A stretch of 64,000 nt of DNA from an uncultured Planococcus sp. (GCA_947502505.1 CANNAE010000008.1:23922-87921), one strand, 5' to 3'. Positions 1 to 8,328 are shown, counted from the stretch's first letter. Translations and numbers: made by a program. The notes: generated by a model from the letters alone, not told the origin.

Positions 1-23
1 TTCTCGGTTTGGTGATTTGTCAT
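1..23 (-). CDS. 5' end of an unidentified gene running off the left edge
   Basis: Only the first seven codons are inside the window, reading M-T-N-H-Q-T-E. The start is supported by a strong ribosome binding site (GGGGAGGAC) directly upstream and by a promoter-like pair further upstream. The product cannot be named from so little sequence. Confidence 0.55.
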
Positions 24-50
24 GTCCTCCCCTCGTAAAGGATTGATGCA

Positions 51-79
51 ACTATAACACATTAATTTAATAGTGTAAA
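51..79 (-). promoter_or_regulatory. putative sigma-A promoter of the left-edge gene
   Basis: On the minus strand TTTACA (74-79) and TATAGT (51-56) are separated by 17 bases and lie just upstream of the GGGGAGG site of the left-edge gene. A 15-base dyad (ATTCA-ATTAA-TGAAT, 81-95) abuts the -35 and could be an operator; that role is only a guess. Confidence 0.45.
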
Positions 80-126
80 TATTCAATTAATGAATTTCGT
101 TATTTTTCTTCGATGCCGCTGTTCTA

Positions 127-155
127 TTGATATTCATCCGTATATCAGCTACTAT
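127..155 (+). promoter_or_regulatory. putative sigma-A promoter of the SE1561-family gene
   Basis: TTGATA (127-132) and TACTAT (150-155) are spaced by 17 bases, 25 bases before the ATG at 181. The match to the sigma-A consensus is good but untested. Confidence 0.45.
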
Positions 156-180
156 AAACAATGGAAATGAGGTGGAATCA

Positions 181-378
181 ATGGGAAAATCCATTACAGA
201 TAAGGAACAGCAAGTAACTTACATGAAACAAAGGCTCAGCATGTTCCTCGATGTGTTAGATACCATCGAACCGGAAAGCACCGAGCTTGAAGATATCGAT
301 CGGCTGATCGCCATGGTCGACGATCTGGACCTTAAAATGCAACAATTCAAAAACCGACCGGCAACAGAAAACGAATAA
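181..378 (+). CDS. SE1561 family small protein
   Basis: A 65-residue acidic, probably helical cytosolic protein of unknown function. It resembles the short conserved Bacillales/Staphylococcus family called SE1561: an N-terminal K-x-x-Q-x-x-Y-x-K-Q-R-L stretch followed by an acidic ELEDIDRLI helix. The ATG at 181 is chosen because GAGGTGG lies at the right distance; an upstream in-frame TTG (127) belongs to the promoter region. It is a single-gene unit closed by a strong terminator. No partner or pathway can be inferred from the neighbours. Confidence 0.75.
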   Translation: MGKSITDKEQQVTYMKQRLSMFLDVLDTIEPESTELEDIDRLIAMVDDLDLKMQQFKNRPATENE

Positions 379-383
379 TCCCT

Positions 384-424
384 CAAGCCTTGAAGCATGC
401 TGTAACGCTTCAAGGCTTTTTCTA
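384..424 (+). terminator. intrinsic terminator after the SE1561 gene
   Basis: A 12-base-pair stem (AAGCCTTGAAGC / GCTTCAAGGCTT) with a 10-base loop is followed by a T run, right after the stop codon. Confidence 0.85.
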
Positions 425-537
425 TCGGGAAAGGCGCCGAAAATGGAAGCTCACAAGCAAATCCTGCCATCTAGCCCCAGCTCCCTATGGTAAACTGGCA
501 ATAATAATCGATATCCGATTTTTATGGAGGGATGGCT

Positions 538-2412
538 ATGTGGAGTAAAGTTCGGCCCCATATCGAATTGATAGCTGCAGTATTGTCAGGCATCCTGATC
601 CTCATCGCCTATGTCCTGGAATTGCAGGACATGACGCTTCCTTCTGTGGCCATTTATTTGCTGGCGTTTGTCATCGGCGGCTACGCCAAAGCCAAATATG
701 GCATCAAAAAATCCATCGAAGACAAAGAATTGAACGTCGAGTTCCTGATGATTCTAGCAGCCGTCGGGGCCTCCATCATCGGCTACTGGACAGAAGGCGC
801 CATCTTGATCTTCATTTTTGCGTTAAGCGGCGCCCTTGAAACCTATACGATGAACAAAAGCCGTAAGGAACTGTCGGCACTTATGGAGATGCAACCGGAC
901 GAAGCCTGGCTGCTAAAAGAACATGGAGAGACGGTACGCGTCCCCGTCGGCGAATTGAATACCGGAGACCGGGTCGCCGTCCGCCCCGGCGAGCGCATCC
1001 CTGTGGACGGGGAGATCGATAGCGGGCAGACCGCTGTCGACGAATCCGCCATTAGCGGTGAAGCGATTCCGGTGTCTAAATACCAACACGATAATTTATT
1101 CGCGGGCACCGTCAATTTGTCTGGCTCGATCACCATGGTCATGACCAAGCCGAGTTCTGAAACGATGTTCCAAAAAATCATTGAGCTCGTGCAATCCGCT
1201 GAAAGCGAGAAGTCCCCTTCCCAACAATTTATCGAACGCTTTGAAGGCCGCTATGTCAAAATCGTCTTGATCGGCTTTGTGCTTATGTTGTTCCTGCCGC
1301 ATTTTTTGGCGGGCTGGAGCTGGAATGAAACCTTTTACCGCGCCATGGTGCTGCTGGTGGTGGCATCTCCTTGTGCATTGGTCGCCTCCATTATGCCAGC
1401 GACGCTTGCCGCCATTTCAAATGGCGCCAAAAGCGGCGTGATCTTCAAAGGCGGCGCGCATTTGGAAAATTTGAGCGTCATTAAAGCCATCGCTTTCGAT
1501 AAAACCGGCACCTTGACGCGCGGCAAACCTGAAGTGACGGATTTCATTATCCGCAGGGATGCAGACCCTGAACAAGTGATGGCCTTAGTCGCAGGAATTG
1601 AATCTCAATCCAACCACCCGCTCGCCAAAGCGATGACCGATTTTGTCATTCAGCAAGGATTTGAACCACTGCGCAATCTTCAAGTCGCCGATGTTCCCGG
1701 AAACGGATTGAAAACGCAAGTCAATGGCGATGAAATCTTGATCGGCAAGCCCGGTTTTGTCGGCGAGAAAGAAGCCTATGCTTTTGAAGGCGGGATTCTT
1801 GCGAATTTGGCGAACCAAGGAAAGACCGTCACTTTTGTCAGGGACGGGCATGGCATACTCGCGGCGATGGCGCTTAAGGATACTGTCCGCGACATTACGA
1901 AATCCACCATCGCCGAACTTCAAGACCGCGGCATTTATTGCATCATGTTGACCGGGGATAACCGAAAAACCGCAAAAGCCATCGCGGAAGAAACCGGTGT
2001 CGACGAATACATCGCCGAATGCCTGCCTGGCGATAAAGTGCATCACTTGAAAACATTATTGGCTAAGTACAAATATGTGGCGATGACAGGAGACGGCATA
2101 AACGATGCACCGGCTCTTGCGACGGCAACGACCGGCATCGCCATGGGTGAAGGAACGGACATCGCGCTAGAAACCGCTGACGTCATTTTAATGAAAAATG
2201 ACTTGTCCCGGATTTCCTACTCGATTCGGCTCGCGAACAAAATGCAGCGCATCGTCAAACAGAATATCTTTTTCTCTGTCGCTGTCATCCTCGTACTCAT
2301 TTTTTCGAACTTCTTCCAGGCCATTTCTTTGCCGCTTGGCGTAATCGGCCATGAAGGCAGTACCATCCTGGTCATCTTGAATGGATTGCGTATGCTCAAC
2401 CGCAATGTCTGA
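538..2412 (+). CDS. pfeT: P1B-4 type heavy-metal translocating ATPase (PfeT/ZosA-like)
   Basis: A 624-residue membrane pump expected to export a divalent transition metal, most likely Fe(II), using ATP. Visible in order: N-terminal membrane helices with no HMA metal-binding domain, actuator loop with SGEA, the SPC motif in a membrane helix near residue 277, the phosphorylation site DKTGTLT near 321, HP in SNHPLAKAM, hinge TGDGIND near 516, and HEGST in the last membrane helix. SPC plus HEG(S/G)T defines subgroup P1B-4, to which B. subtilis PfeT (once ZosA) belongs. ATG 538 is preferred over ATG 532 because GGAGGG ends one base before 532 but six before 538. Metal specificity is inferred from the family. 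No convincing PerR box was seen upstream. Confidence 0.85.
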   Translation: MWSKVRPHIELIAAVLSGILILIAYVLELQDMTLPSVAIYLLAFVIGGYAKAKYGIKKSIEDKELNVEFLMILAAVGASIIGYWTEGAILIFIFALSGALETYTMNKSRKELSALMEMQPDEAWLLKEHGETVRVPVGELNTGDRVAVRPGERIPVDGEIDSGQTAVDESAISGEAIPVSKYQHDNLFAGTVNLSGSITMVMTKPSSETMFQKIIELVQSAESEKSPSQQFIERFEGRYVKIVLIGFVLMLFLPHFLAGWSWNETFYRAMVLLVVASPCALVASIMPATLAAISNGAKSGVIFKGGAHLENLSVIKAIAFDKTGTLTRGKPEVTDFIIRRDADPEQVMALVAGIESQSNHPLAKAMTDFVIQQGFEPLRNLQVADVPGNGLKTQVNGDEILIGKPGFVGEKEAYAFEGGILANLANQGKTVTFVRDGHGILAAMALKDTVRDITKSTIAELQDRGIYCIMLTGDNRKTAKAIAEETGVDEYIAECLPGDKVHHLKTLLAKYKYVAMTGDGINDAPALATATTGIAMGEGTDIALETADVILMKNDLSRISYSIRLANKMQRIVKQNIFFSVAVILVLIFSNFFQAISLPLGVIGHEGSTILVILNGLRMLNRNV

Positions 2413-2418
2413 TAGTCC

Positions 2419-2477
2419 CAAACAAAAGAAGACGGCCTTCCCTATTTACCGGGAAGAGCCGTCTTCTTTTGTTTGAG
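2419..2477. terminator. bidirectional terminator between the ATPase gene and yihY
   Basis: A long inverted repeat (CAAACAAAAGAAGACGG / CCGTCTTCTTTTGTTTG) with an inner GC-rich arm separates two convergent genes. A and T tracts flank it on both sides, so it can serve both strands. It overlaps the last codons of the leftward gene. Confidence 0.75.
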
Positions 2478-3356
2478 CCGCTTTCTAGAATGCCTTCTGC
2501 CTTGCATGACGGCATTTAATTGACCGCCGATGATCAACAGCATGGCCGATAGATACAGCCATAGCAATAAGAGGATCATCCCGCCGATGCTTCCGTAAGT
2601 CGCTGAGAAATTGCCGAAATTATTAATATAGATGGAAAACAGAAATGACAACAACAGCCAGCCGAGCGAAGCAAAAGCCGCTCCCGGCAGCACCGTCCTG
2701 AAACTGATGCGCACATTTGGCGCAAGCCAGTAAATGACAGCGCACACGACAAAGGTGATCAAGGCCGGGATGGTGAAACGGATCATCCCCCATAACTCCA
2801 AGAACCCTTCCTCAAGCCCGAGAAAGGCGAAAAAGAACAAGCCGATCTGCCGGCCGAAAATCGGCAAGGCGAGCGCCACGACGAGCATGATGATTAACAG
2901 GACGGTCATTAAGATTGACATGCCCCTTGCCAACAATAATGGCCGGCTTTCCTTGACCCGGTAGGTGGCATTCAAGGATTTGATCAACGCGTCCATCCCA
3001 AGGCTGGCCGACCAGATCGTCGCGAGCACACCAAATGACAGCAAGCCGCCGTTTTGATTGGTGAGGATTTCGTTCAAGGTCTGTTCGATCAACACATATA
3101 CTTCCCCGGGAATCACATTTTCCATAAACATGAAGACTTCTTCCCTCGGCAAATTCAAATACGGCAATAAATTGACGAGGAAAATCAATAGCGGAAAAAT
3201 CGATAATAGGAAAAAAAACGCCAACTGCGCTCCGAGTCCCTGCACATCGACGTCTTTGATCCGTATTCCTAATTCCTTTATAAATCCACGGCCGGTCAGC
3301 ACATCATATTTTGGCTTCTGTACTTGGGACCGGCCGCTCTTTTTTGGCGTTGCCAT
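2442..3356 (-). CDS. YihY/BrkB family integral membrane protein
   Basis: A 304-residue inner-membrane protein of the YihY (UPF0761) family, once mislabelled ribonuclease BN. About six hydrophobic helices are visible: the first around residues 43-65 (FFLLSIFPLLIFLVNLLPYL) and the last near 255-285 with a GGMILLLLWLYLSAMLLIIGG stretch typical of the family C-terminus. The tail is strongly basic (RRHSRKRLKQKKT), consistent with a cytoplasmic end. The gene begins 13 bases after the stop of a YtxH-type gene, so the two are probably co-transcribed; the ribosome binding site is weak. The cellular role of the family is unknown; transport or envelope functions have been suggested. Confidence 0.85.
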   Translation of the reverse strand: MATPKKSGRSQVQKPKYDVLTGRGFIKELGIRIKDVDVQGLGAQLAFFFLLSIFPLLIFLVNLLPYLNLPREEVFMFMENVIPGEVYVLIEQTLNEILTNQNGGLLSFGVLATIWSASLGMDALIKSLNATYRVKESRPLLLARGMSILMTVLLIIMLVVALALPIFGRQIGLFFFAFLGLEEGFLELWGMIRFTIPALITFVVCAVIYWLAPNVRISFRTVLPGAAFASLGWLLLSFLFSIYINNFGNFSATYGSIGGMILLLLWLYLSAMLLIIGGQLNAVMQGRRHSRKRLKQKKTALPGK

Positions 3357-3369
3357 GAACCTGTCCCGC

Positions 3370-3819
3370 TCAGTTGCGGTTCTGGTTCTGCGAGTTGGTT
3401 GAGTTGTCAGAAGATGAGTCGTCCGTCAATGAAGAACTCGGCGACGGGTTGTCTTCTTTAACCGCTGACATGACGTCTTCTTTAGAATCGACGACCGCTT
3501 CTTTCGTTTCCATGACGGCGCCTCTAGCATCCTGTGCCACTTCTTTCACTTCCGGCACGAGCTTTTTGACTTGCTCTACTTTTCCGCCTACGTAAGCAGC
3601 ATCTTCAGAAATGCGGGCATAAAGGTTTTGCGCGCGTTCTGCTTGTTCTTTAAAAGCGGATTTTAGCTCATCTTTATTGCTGGCATAGTATTTAGCATTG
3701 TCGCTCGCTCTTTTCGATTTGTCCATCACGTCTTCGCGCGTGTTGCGGTCCAATAATGAAACTAGCGCCCCTACAGCTGCGCCTACTACTATTCCTGTCA
3801 TTAATTTGTTTTCGCTCAT
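3370..3819 (-). CDS. YtxH domain-containing protein
   Basis: A 149-residue protein with one hydrophobic N-terminal segment (TGIVVGAAVGALVSLL) followed by a charged, helical stretch rich in Lys, Asp, Glu and Ala, and a low-complexity Ser/Asn/Gln tail. This matches the YtxH family of small membrane-attached general-stress proteins in Bacillales. The start is fixed by AGGAGG eight bases upstream. It precedes yihY by 13 bases. Function is unknown; stress (sigma-B) control, common for this family, was not demonstrated here. Confidence 0.8.
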   Translation of the reverse strand: MSENKLMTGIVVGAAVGALVSLLDRNTREDVMDKSKRASDNAKYYASNKDELKSAFKEQAERAQNLYARISEDAAYVGGKVEQVKKLVPEVKEVAQDARGAVMETKEAVVDSKEDVMSAVKEDNPSPSSSLTDDSSSDNSTNSQNQNRN

Positions 3820-3920
3820 TCCAAATTCCTCCTAGTAAAATATAGTTTCTGTTCATACTTCGATTTTTTCCCTCTTCCCCGAGATTCTAAACACTTCCTA
3901 AATTCTTTTTCAAAAATAAC

Positions 3921-3950
3921 TTGACTATGCTATGAAACTTTCGGAATATT
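3921..3950 (+). promoter_or_regulatory. possible promoter of the alanine/glycine symporter gene
   Basis: TTGACT (3921-3926) is followed after 18 bases by AATATT (3945-3950). The -35 is good, the -10 mediocre. It sits 57 bases before the ATG in a divergent intergenic region. Confidence 0.3.
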
Positions 3951-4006
3951 AACTCTACAGGAGAAATTATTCCTAAAGAATAAAGTATGGATAAGGGGGA
4001 GAAAAG

Positions 4007-5368
4007 ATGGAAGCATTAACAGAATTTCTAGGCACGGTCAGCGGTTATGTATGGGGACCGCCGCTTTTGATTCTCCTGGTAGGGACTGGGATTTTCCTGA
4101 CGGTCCGGCTGGGGCTTTTGCAATTGCGCCTGTTGCCGTATGCCTTAAAACTGACATTCAGTAAAAACCCGGATAAAGATGCACAGGGCGATATTTCCCA
4201 TTTCCAAGCCTTGTCGACGGCCATGGCTGCGACAGTCGGGACGGGGAATATCGTCGGTGTGGCGACAGCAGTCATTCTCGGCGGGCCCGGAGCAGTCTTC
4301 TGGATGTGGTTTTCTGCATTCTTCGGGATGGCGACGAAATACGGTGAAGCCGTGCTTGCCGTCAAATATCGGATTGTGGATGCTAAAGGCCAAATGGCCG
4401 GCGGACCGATGTACTATCTAGAACATGGCTTGAAACAGAAATGGCTGGCCGTGCTATTCGCCATATTCGGCGCGATCGCAGCGTTCGGCATCGGAAACGG
4501 CACACAGTCCAATTCCGTCGCATCTGTCGTACGCGATACGTTTTCTGTTCCGACATGGATTACAGGCATCATCTTGACGATCTTCGCTGCTGTTGTCATC
4601 ATCGGCGGGATCAAGACAATCGGTAAAGTTACAGCATTCTTTGTACCATTTATGGCCTTATTCTATATCATTGCCGGAATCATCATCATGATTCTCAATA
4701 TGGATCTTATCCCTGCAGCCCTTAGCACTATCTTCAGCGCTGCCTTTACGGGCGAAGCTGCAGTGGGCGGTGCCATCGGTGCTGCAATCCGCTACGGTGT
4801 GGCACGAGGCGTCTTCTCCAACGAAGCCGGCCTTGGCTCTGCACCGATCGCGGCGGCAGCGGCAAAAACCGATATGCCAGGCCGCCAAGCTTTGGTTTCG
4901 ATGACTCAAGTGTTGTTCGATACCTTGATCATCTGTTCGATTACCGGTATTACCATCGTCATGTCGGGCTTGTATATGGATGAAAGCCTAGAAGGCGCTG
5001 CGCTTACGACAGCTGCATTCGAGCAGTTCCTCGGCGGTGCCGGCCCGCTTATCGTAGCGATCGGCTTGGTCTTCTTCGCCTCTTCAACAATCATTGGCTG
5101 GTCTTATTACGGCGAGAAATGTTTCCAGTATCTATTCAAGAACCCGAAATTATTGATTGTCTACCGCATCGCGTTCGTTGCGATGGTCTTTGTTGGCGCG
5201 ACGGTCTCACTTGATGTGGTTTGGACATTCTCGGATGTCATGAACGGCTTAATGGCGTTCCCGAACTTGATCGGCCTTCTCGGGCTTTCCGGCGTCATCG
5301 TTTACGAGACGAAGAAAATCACCGCGAAGATCAAAGAAGAGAAAGAACAGGCACGTACTGGCAATTGA
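4007..5368 (+). CDS. alanine/glycine:cation symporter (AgcS family)
   Basis: A 453-residue multi-pass membrane carrier that takes up alanine or glycine with sodium. The family signature is clear: GTGNIVGVATAVILGGPGAVFWMWF in pieces near residues 78-105, the downstream TKYGEAVLAVKYR segment, and the NEAGLGSAPIAAAAAKT loop in the middle. Around ten hydrophobic segments are visible, and the length is normal for the family. The ATG follows AAGGGGGAG. The gene stands alone between a divergent YtxH gene and yfkK, 58 bases downstream, which may be read through since no terminator lies between them. Which amino acid is preferred cannot be told. Confidence 0.92.
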   Translation: MEALTEFLGTVSGYVWGPPLLILLVGTGIFLTVRLGLLQLRLLPYALKLTFSKNPDKDAQGDISHFQALSTAMAATVGTGNIVGVATAVILGGPGAVFWMWFSAFFGMATKYGEAVLAVKYRIVDAKGQMAGGPMYYLEHGLKQKWLAVLFAIFGAIAAFGIGNGTQSNSVASVVRDTFSVPTWITGIILTIFAAVVIIGGIKTIGKVTAFFVPFMALFYIIAGIIIMILNMDLIPAALSTIFSAAFTGEAAVGGAIGAAIRYGVARGVFSNEAGLGSAPIAAAAAKTDMPGRQALVSMTQVLFDTLIICSITGITIVMSGLYMDESLEGAALTTAAFEQFLGGAGPLIVAIGLVFFASSTIIGWSYYGEKCFQYLFKNPKLLIVYRIAFVAMVFVGATVSLDVVWTFSDVMNGLMAFPNLIGLLGLSGVIVYETKKITAKIKEEKEQARTGN

Positions 5369-5426
5369 CATTCCATTTGAATAATGAAATGATAAAGCAT
5401 ACCCACCCGAAAGGCAGGAATGGATC

Positions 5427-5648
5427 ATGGATTTATCCAAACAATCACCTGAGAACGTCGATTTTATGATTGAGGAAATAAAAACGAAACTGCGCATGGT
5501 CAACGTCGATGCAATGAAAGCCGAGCATTTCAACTCTTCTGAGTACGAGGACTTGCGTGAAATTTACGAAATGGTTAAAAACCGCGACAATTTCAGCCCG
5601 AATGAAATGCAGGCTATCGCCTCTGAACTCGGCTCATTGCGCAAATAA
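5427..5648 (+). CDS. yfkK: DUF1128 (UPF0435) family protein, YfkK-like
   Basis: A 73-residue soluble protein nearly collinear with B. subtilis Yfk[20 protein letters not shown] at the N-terminus, then an acidic [11 protein letters not shown] stretch and the conserved end [18 protein letters not shown]. The family is widespread in Firmicutes and has no known function. It lies behind the symporter gene and before a strong terminator, so the two may form one transcript. Confidence 0.9.
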   Translation: MDLSKQSPENVDFMIEEIKTKLRMVNVDAMKAEHFNSSEYEDLREIYEMVKNRDNFSPNEMQAIASELGSLRK

Positions 5649-5650
5649 AA

Positions 5651-5687
5651 AAATCCCTGAAGCATTATGCTTCAGGGATTTTTTTGC
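5651..5687 (+). terminator. intrinsic terminator after yfkK
   Basis: AAATCCCTGAAGC / GCTTCAGGGATTT form a 13-base-pair stem with a four-base loop and a T7 run, two bases after the stop codon. Confidence 0.92.
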
Positions 5688-5690
5688 GTT

Positions 5691-5810
5691 TTTCTTTGTC
5701 TAGCTCAATCGCCCAGCTCTTCGGGTCATAAGTCAATTTTCCTGTGCGGCAAAGAGCGCCGCTTCGGGGACTCGGCTTACGCCTGTCGAGTCATAACGGC
5801 CATTTCAGCT
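5691..5810. repeat. foldback intergenic repeat, copy 1
   Basis: First of two tandem copies of about 120 bases that start with TTTCTTTGTCTAGCT and end with CGGCCATTTCAGC. An inner stem GCGGC/GCCGC is visible in the middle. The general pattern (TGTCTAGCT... GGTCATAAGTC... TGTGCGGCAAA... CGCCGCTTCG... GGCTTACGCCTGTCG) resembles an intergenic repeat I recall as common in Bacillaceae genomes. It has no open frame and is not a CRISPR unit. Confidence 0.8.
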
Positions 5811-5932
5811 TTTCTTTTTGTCTAGCTTCAATGGCCTGACTCTCGGGTCGTAAGCCAATTCCCCTGTGCGGCAAATAGCGCCGCTTCGGGGACTCGGCTT
5901 ACGCCTGTCGAGTCATAACGGCCATTTCAGCT
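5811..5932. repeat. foldback intergenic repeat, copy 2
   Basis: Second copy. It folds better than the first: GTAAGCC/GGCTTAC, CCCC/GGGG and GCGGC/GCCGC nest around a short loop. The second half of both copies is almost identical, while the first halves differ at many positions. Its right end supplies the stop codon and the final four codons of the methyltransferase gene on the minus strand. Confidence 0.8.
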
Positions 5933-6913
5933 TTTCTTTTCATATTGCACGATGTACCAGCCGCCTTCTTTGATGACGGTTTGAAGGCTGAGCAATTCGA
6001 GTTCGGCTTCTTCGCCCCATTCGATGAGCTCTTCTCTTTTCGGCAACCGGTAGAGATTGTCGAAGGATGAGAAGAAGCTATTGAAAACGTTGGCAAACGG
6101 TGGGCTGTCTGGGCCTCCGGCGATTGGTGTGACGATCGATAAAATGCCCCCCTCTTCGACCCAGCTGCTGATTTCCTTGAACAAGGCCTGGCGCTTCTCG
6201 AGCGGGATGTAGTGCAGCACATTATTAATCATCACCATGTCCTGCAGGGATTCAGGCTTGTAATTCCACAAATCTGCCTGCTCAATAAAGACATTGTCTT
6301 GTGCTGCCGTCAATTGTCTCGCCGTTTCCACTACTTCTTCGCTAATTTCAATTCCTGTAAATTGTGTAGATGGGAATCGCAGCCCCATTTTTTTTATGTA
6401 GCCGCCTTCTCCGCAGCCAATGTCGAGTACACGTCGACAGTTTTTCTCTTTCAGCCTTTTGGCCATTTTTGGATAGGCTAAAACTTCTAACAGCCGGCTA
6501 GTCTCTGCCACGGTTCCTGCGTGTTCGTCTTCATCGAAATGGAGACGACTCCGGTTGCGCATCATTTCAGGGTACTGAAGCAAGGTTGGGAGATGCAGTT
6601 CCATCATTTCCTTTAGCAACACGCCTGAAGAGTTATTGCCTTTGGATTTCGGCAACTTCCATCGATTCTTTACCTGATAGCGGTTGCGGCTTACTTCTTT
6701 CAAGTATCCAATTGATACGCCGATCGCTACCCATTGCGCGAGCAACTGTTCATCGAGGTCAAGCGCATCGGCAACATCAAATTGCGTCATCGGCCGTTCA
6801 AATGACTTGAACAAATCTAATTCGTATCCAACATAAGCGTGCCAGCTATAGAGGAACGGCTCATTTCGTTTCATATATGTTCTTGCTTTTACCATTTTCA
6901 TCACATCAATCAT
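5927..6913 (-). CDS. class I SAM-dependent methyltransferase
   Basis: A 328-residue enzyme with an N-terminal winged-helix/dimerisation-like region (about residues 1-90, FDVADALDLDEQLLAQWVAIGVS in pieces) and a C-terminal Rossmann methyltransferase domain. Motif I is VLDIGCGEGGY near residue 165, with the acidic residue GIEIS after strand 2. This two-part build is typical of O-methyltransferases acting on small aromatic or polyketide substrates; the substrate here is unknown. It overlaps the upstream monooxygenase gene by ATGA and has GGAGGG eight bases before its ATG. The last residues (E-K-K-S) and stop lie inside the intergenic repeat. Confidence 0.8.
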   Translation of the reverse strand: MIDVMKMVKARTYMKRNEPFLYSWHAYVGYELDLFKSFERPMTQFDVADALDLDEQLLAQWVAIGVSIGYLKEVSRNRYQVKNRWKLPKSKGNNSSGVLLKEMMELHLPTLLQYPEMMRNRSRLHFDEDEHAGTVAETSRLLEVLAYPKMAKRLKEKNCRRVLDIGCGEGGYIKKMGLRFPSTQFTGIEISEEVVETARQLTAAQDNVFIEQADLWNYKPESLQDMVMINNVLHYIPLEKRQALFKEISSWVEEGGILSIVTPIAGGPDSPPFANVFNSFFSSFDNLYRLPKREELIEWGEEAELELLSLQTVIKEGGWYIVQYEKKS

Positions 6914-8217
6914 TTAAATCCCTCCACTTTCCACGGGTAATCATCTTCCGGTTTGTAGTATTTTAGTTCTTTGGTGCCTGGGGCCAATTGTTTCGCGCGC
7001 ACCGGCATGAAACCGCCTTGGATAAAGCGGTCCCGGACATTTTCCTTCCACAAGCCGAGCCCTGATACGTTCAGCATCTGCTTGAAATGAAGGATCGGGT
7101 CTTCTTCCATGCGCTCAAACGTCCGCTGGCGCAAATAGCTGACCGGGCGATATGGAAATGAATAGGCCAATGCCGCCAAATGGCTCAGCTGGATGACATG
7201 GTCCGCCCGGCGATAACGGACTTTTTCATACCATTTCAAATTGGCCGTATCGATTTTCTTCTCGGCCAGCATGTCCGCTGCCAACTCGCCAAGCACATCG
7301 GCATCTTGTATCGCCATGTTCATGCCTTCCCCTGCCATCGGATGCACCGCGTGCGCGGCGTCACCAATGATCGCCTTATTGCCTTTCACATAGGAGGCGG
7401 CGTGGTACATGACCGGGATCATCAACTGGATTTTCTTCCAGTCCGTCAATTGCTGGACATAGCCGTCCACTGCCGGCGCCAAATCGGTGTAAAGTTTATG
7501 GAAATGGCTGATGGGCTTTTCCTTCAAGGTTTTGTAATCTCCTGGTGGAATCAAGTAAACACTGCGCACTTGATCGTCAGGAAGCGGGAACAGCCCGAGG
7601 AAACGATTGTACGTGGAGATGATTTTGCCATCGGTGAAATTCTCCGCGCGCGGAAATGTCACTGTCAGGAAGTGATGGTTGTAGGTGGTTTGTTTCACTT
7701 CGACTTCCATCGCTTTTCTGGTCACTGATGACCGGCCTTCTGCACCGAAGAAAAACTTGGCTTCCACTTCGAATTTCTCGGTGCCTTTTTGAAGAATGGC
7801 TGTATTGTCTGTATAGCCTTTGCATGCGGTGCCTTTTAAATAATGGAAGTTGTCGTGTTCACAGGCCGCTTCCCGAATGATCGTCTTCAGCTCTTCATGA
7901 TGGATCATGTAAGCGGCATTGTATTTTCCGGGCAAAACGCTGTAATCCATGAAGGACTGGTCTTTCACTTTCAAGGTGCTGGAGAGTTCTAGCATATCGA
8001 GTACTTTGATTTCATTGGAACGATCACAAATGGACTCGTACACGCCAAGCCCGTCGAATACTTGCATGCTCTTCGGCTGCAGCAGCTCTCCTTTATAGGT
8101 CGGAGAGCGCACGGCCATGCGTTCGGCGAGCACGACATCAAAGCCGCGCCGCACCAATTTCAATGCGAGCGTCAACCCGCCTATTCCCCCTCCGCCGATA
8201 AACACGTCCGTTTTCAT
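6910..8217 (-). CDS. FAD-dependent monooxygenase (PHBH/UbiH-like)
   Basis: A 435-residue group A flavoprotein, expected to hydroxylate an aromatic or quinone-like substrate with NAD(P)H and oxygen. The N-terminal dinucleotide fold GGGGIGG begins at residue 8; a GAEGRSS motif replaces the usual GADG-type motif; GDAAHAVHPMAGEGMN, which binds the ribityl/phosphate part of FAD, lies near residue 285. ATG 8217 is chosen because AAGGAG lies nine bases upstream and the GxGxxG fold then starts at the normal distance; an upstream in-frame extension looks non-coding. It overlaps the methyltransferase gene by four bases, so the two proteins probably act on one compound. No synthase for that compound is in the window. 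Confidence 0.85.
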   Translation of the reverse strand: MKTDVFIGGGGIGGLTLALKLVRRGFDVVLAERMAVRSPTYKGELLQPKSMQVFDGLGVYESICDRSNEIKVLDMLELSSTLKVKDQSFMDYSVLPGKYNAAYMIHHEELKTIIREAACEHDNFHYLKGTACKGYTDNTAILQKGTEKFEVEAKFFFGAEGRSSVTRKAMEVEVKQTTYNHHFLTVTFPRAENFTDGKIISTYNRFLGLFPLPDDQVRSVYLIPPGDYKTLKEKPISHFHKLYTDLAPAVDGYVQQLTDWKKIQLMIPVMYHAASYVKGNKAIIGDAAHAVHPMAGEGMNMAIQDADVLGELAADMLAEKKIDTANLKWYEKVRYRRADHVIQLSHLAALAYSFPYRPVSYLRQRTFERMEEDPILHFKQMLNVSGLGLWKENVRDRFIQGGFMPVRAKQLAPGTKELKYYKPEDDYPWKVEGFK

Positions 8218-8286
8218 GACCTTCAACTCCTTGGTTCTCCTTACCCTTAAACAGAGCTCGTGAAAACCGAACAGCCGGCAAACAAT

Positions 8287-8316
8287 AAAAAAAGACCCGT
8301 AATGGGCCTTTTTTTT
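8287..8316 (-). terminator. terminator of the psuK-psuG operon
   Basis: On the minus strand AAAAAAAAGGCCC-ATTAC-GGGTCTTTTTTT forms a short stem followed by T7, 13 bases after the psuG stop codon. Confidence 0.7.
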
Positions 8317-8328
8317 CACAATTTATCC

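Noticed and set aside
425..537. Possible PerR or Fur box before the P1B-4 ATPase gene
   Set aside because: AATAATAATCGATATC has little symmetry and few matches to either consensus.
5691..5932. Possible CRISPR or direct-repeat array
   Set aside because: Only two long units with internal palindromes and no spacers; no cas genes nearby.
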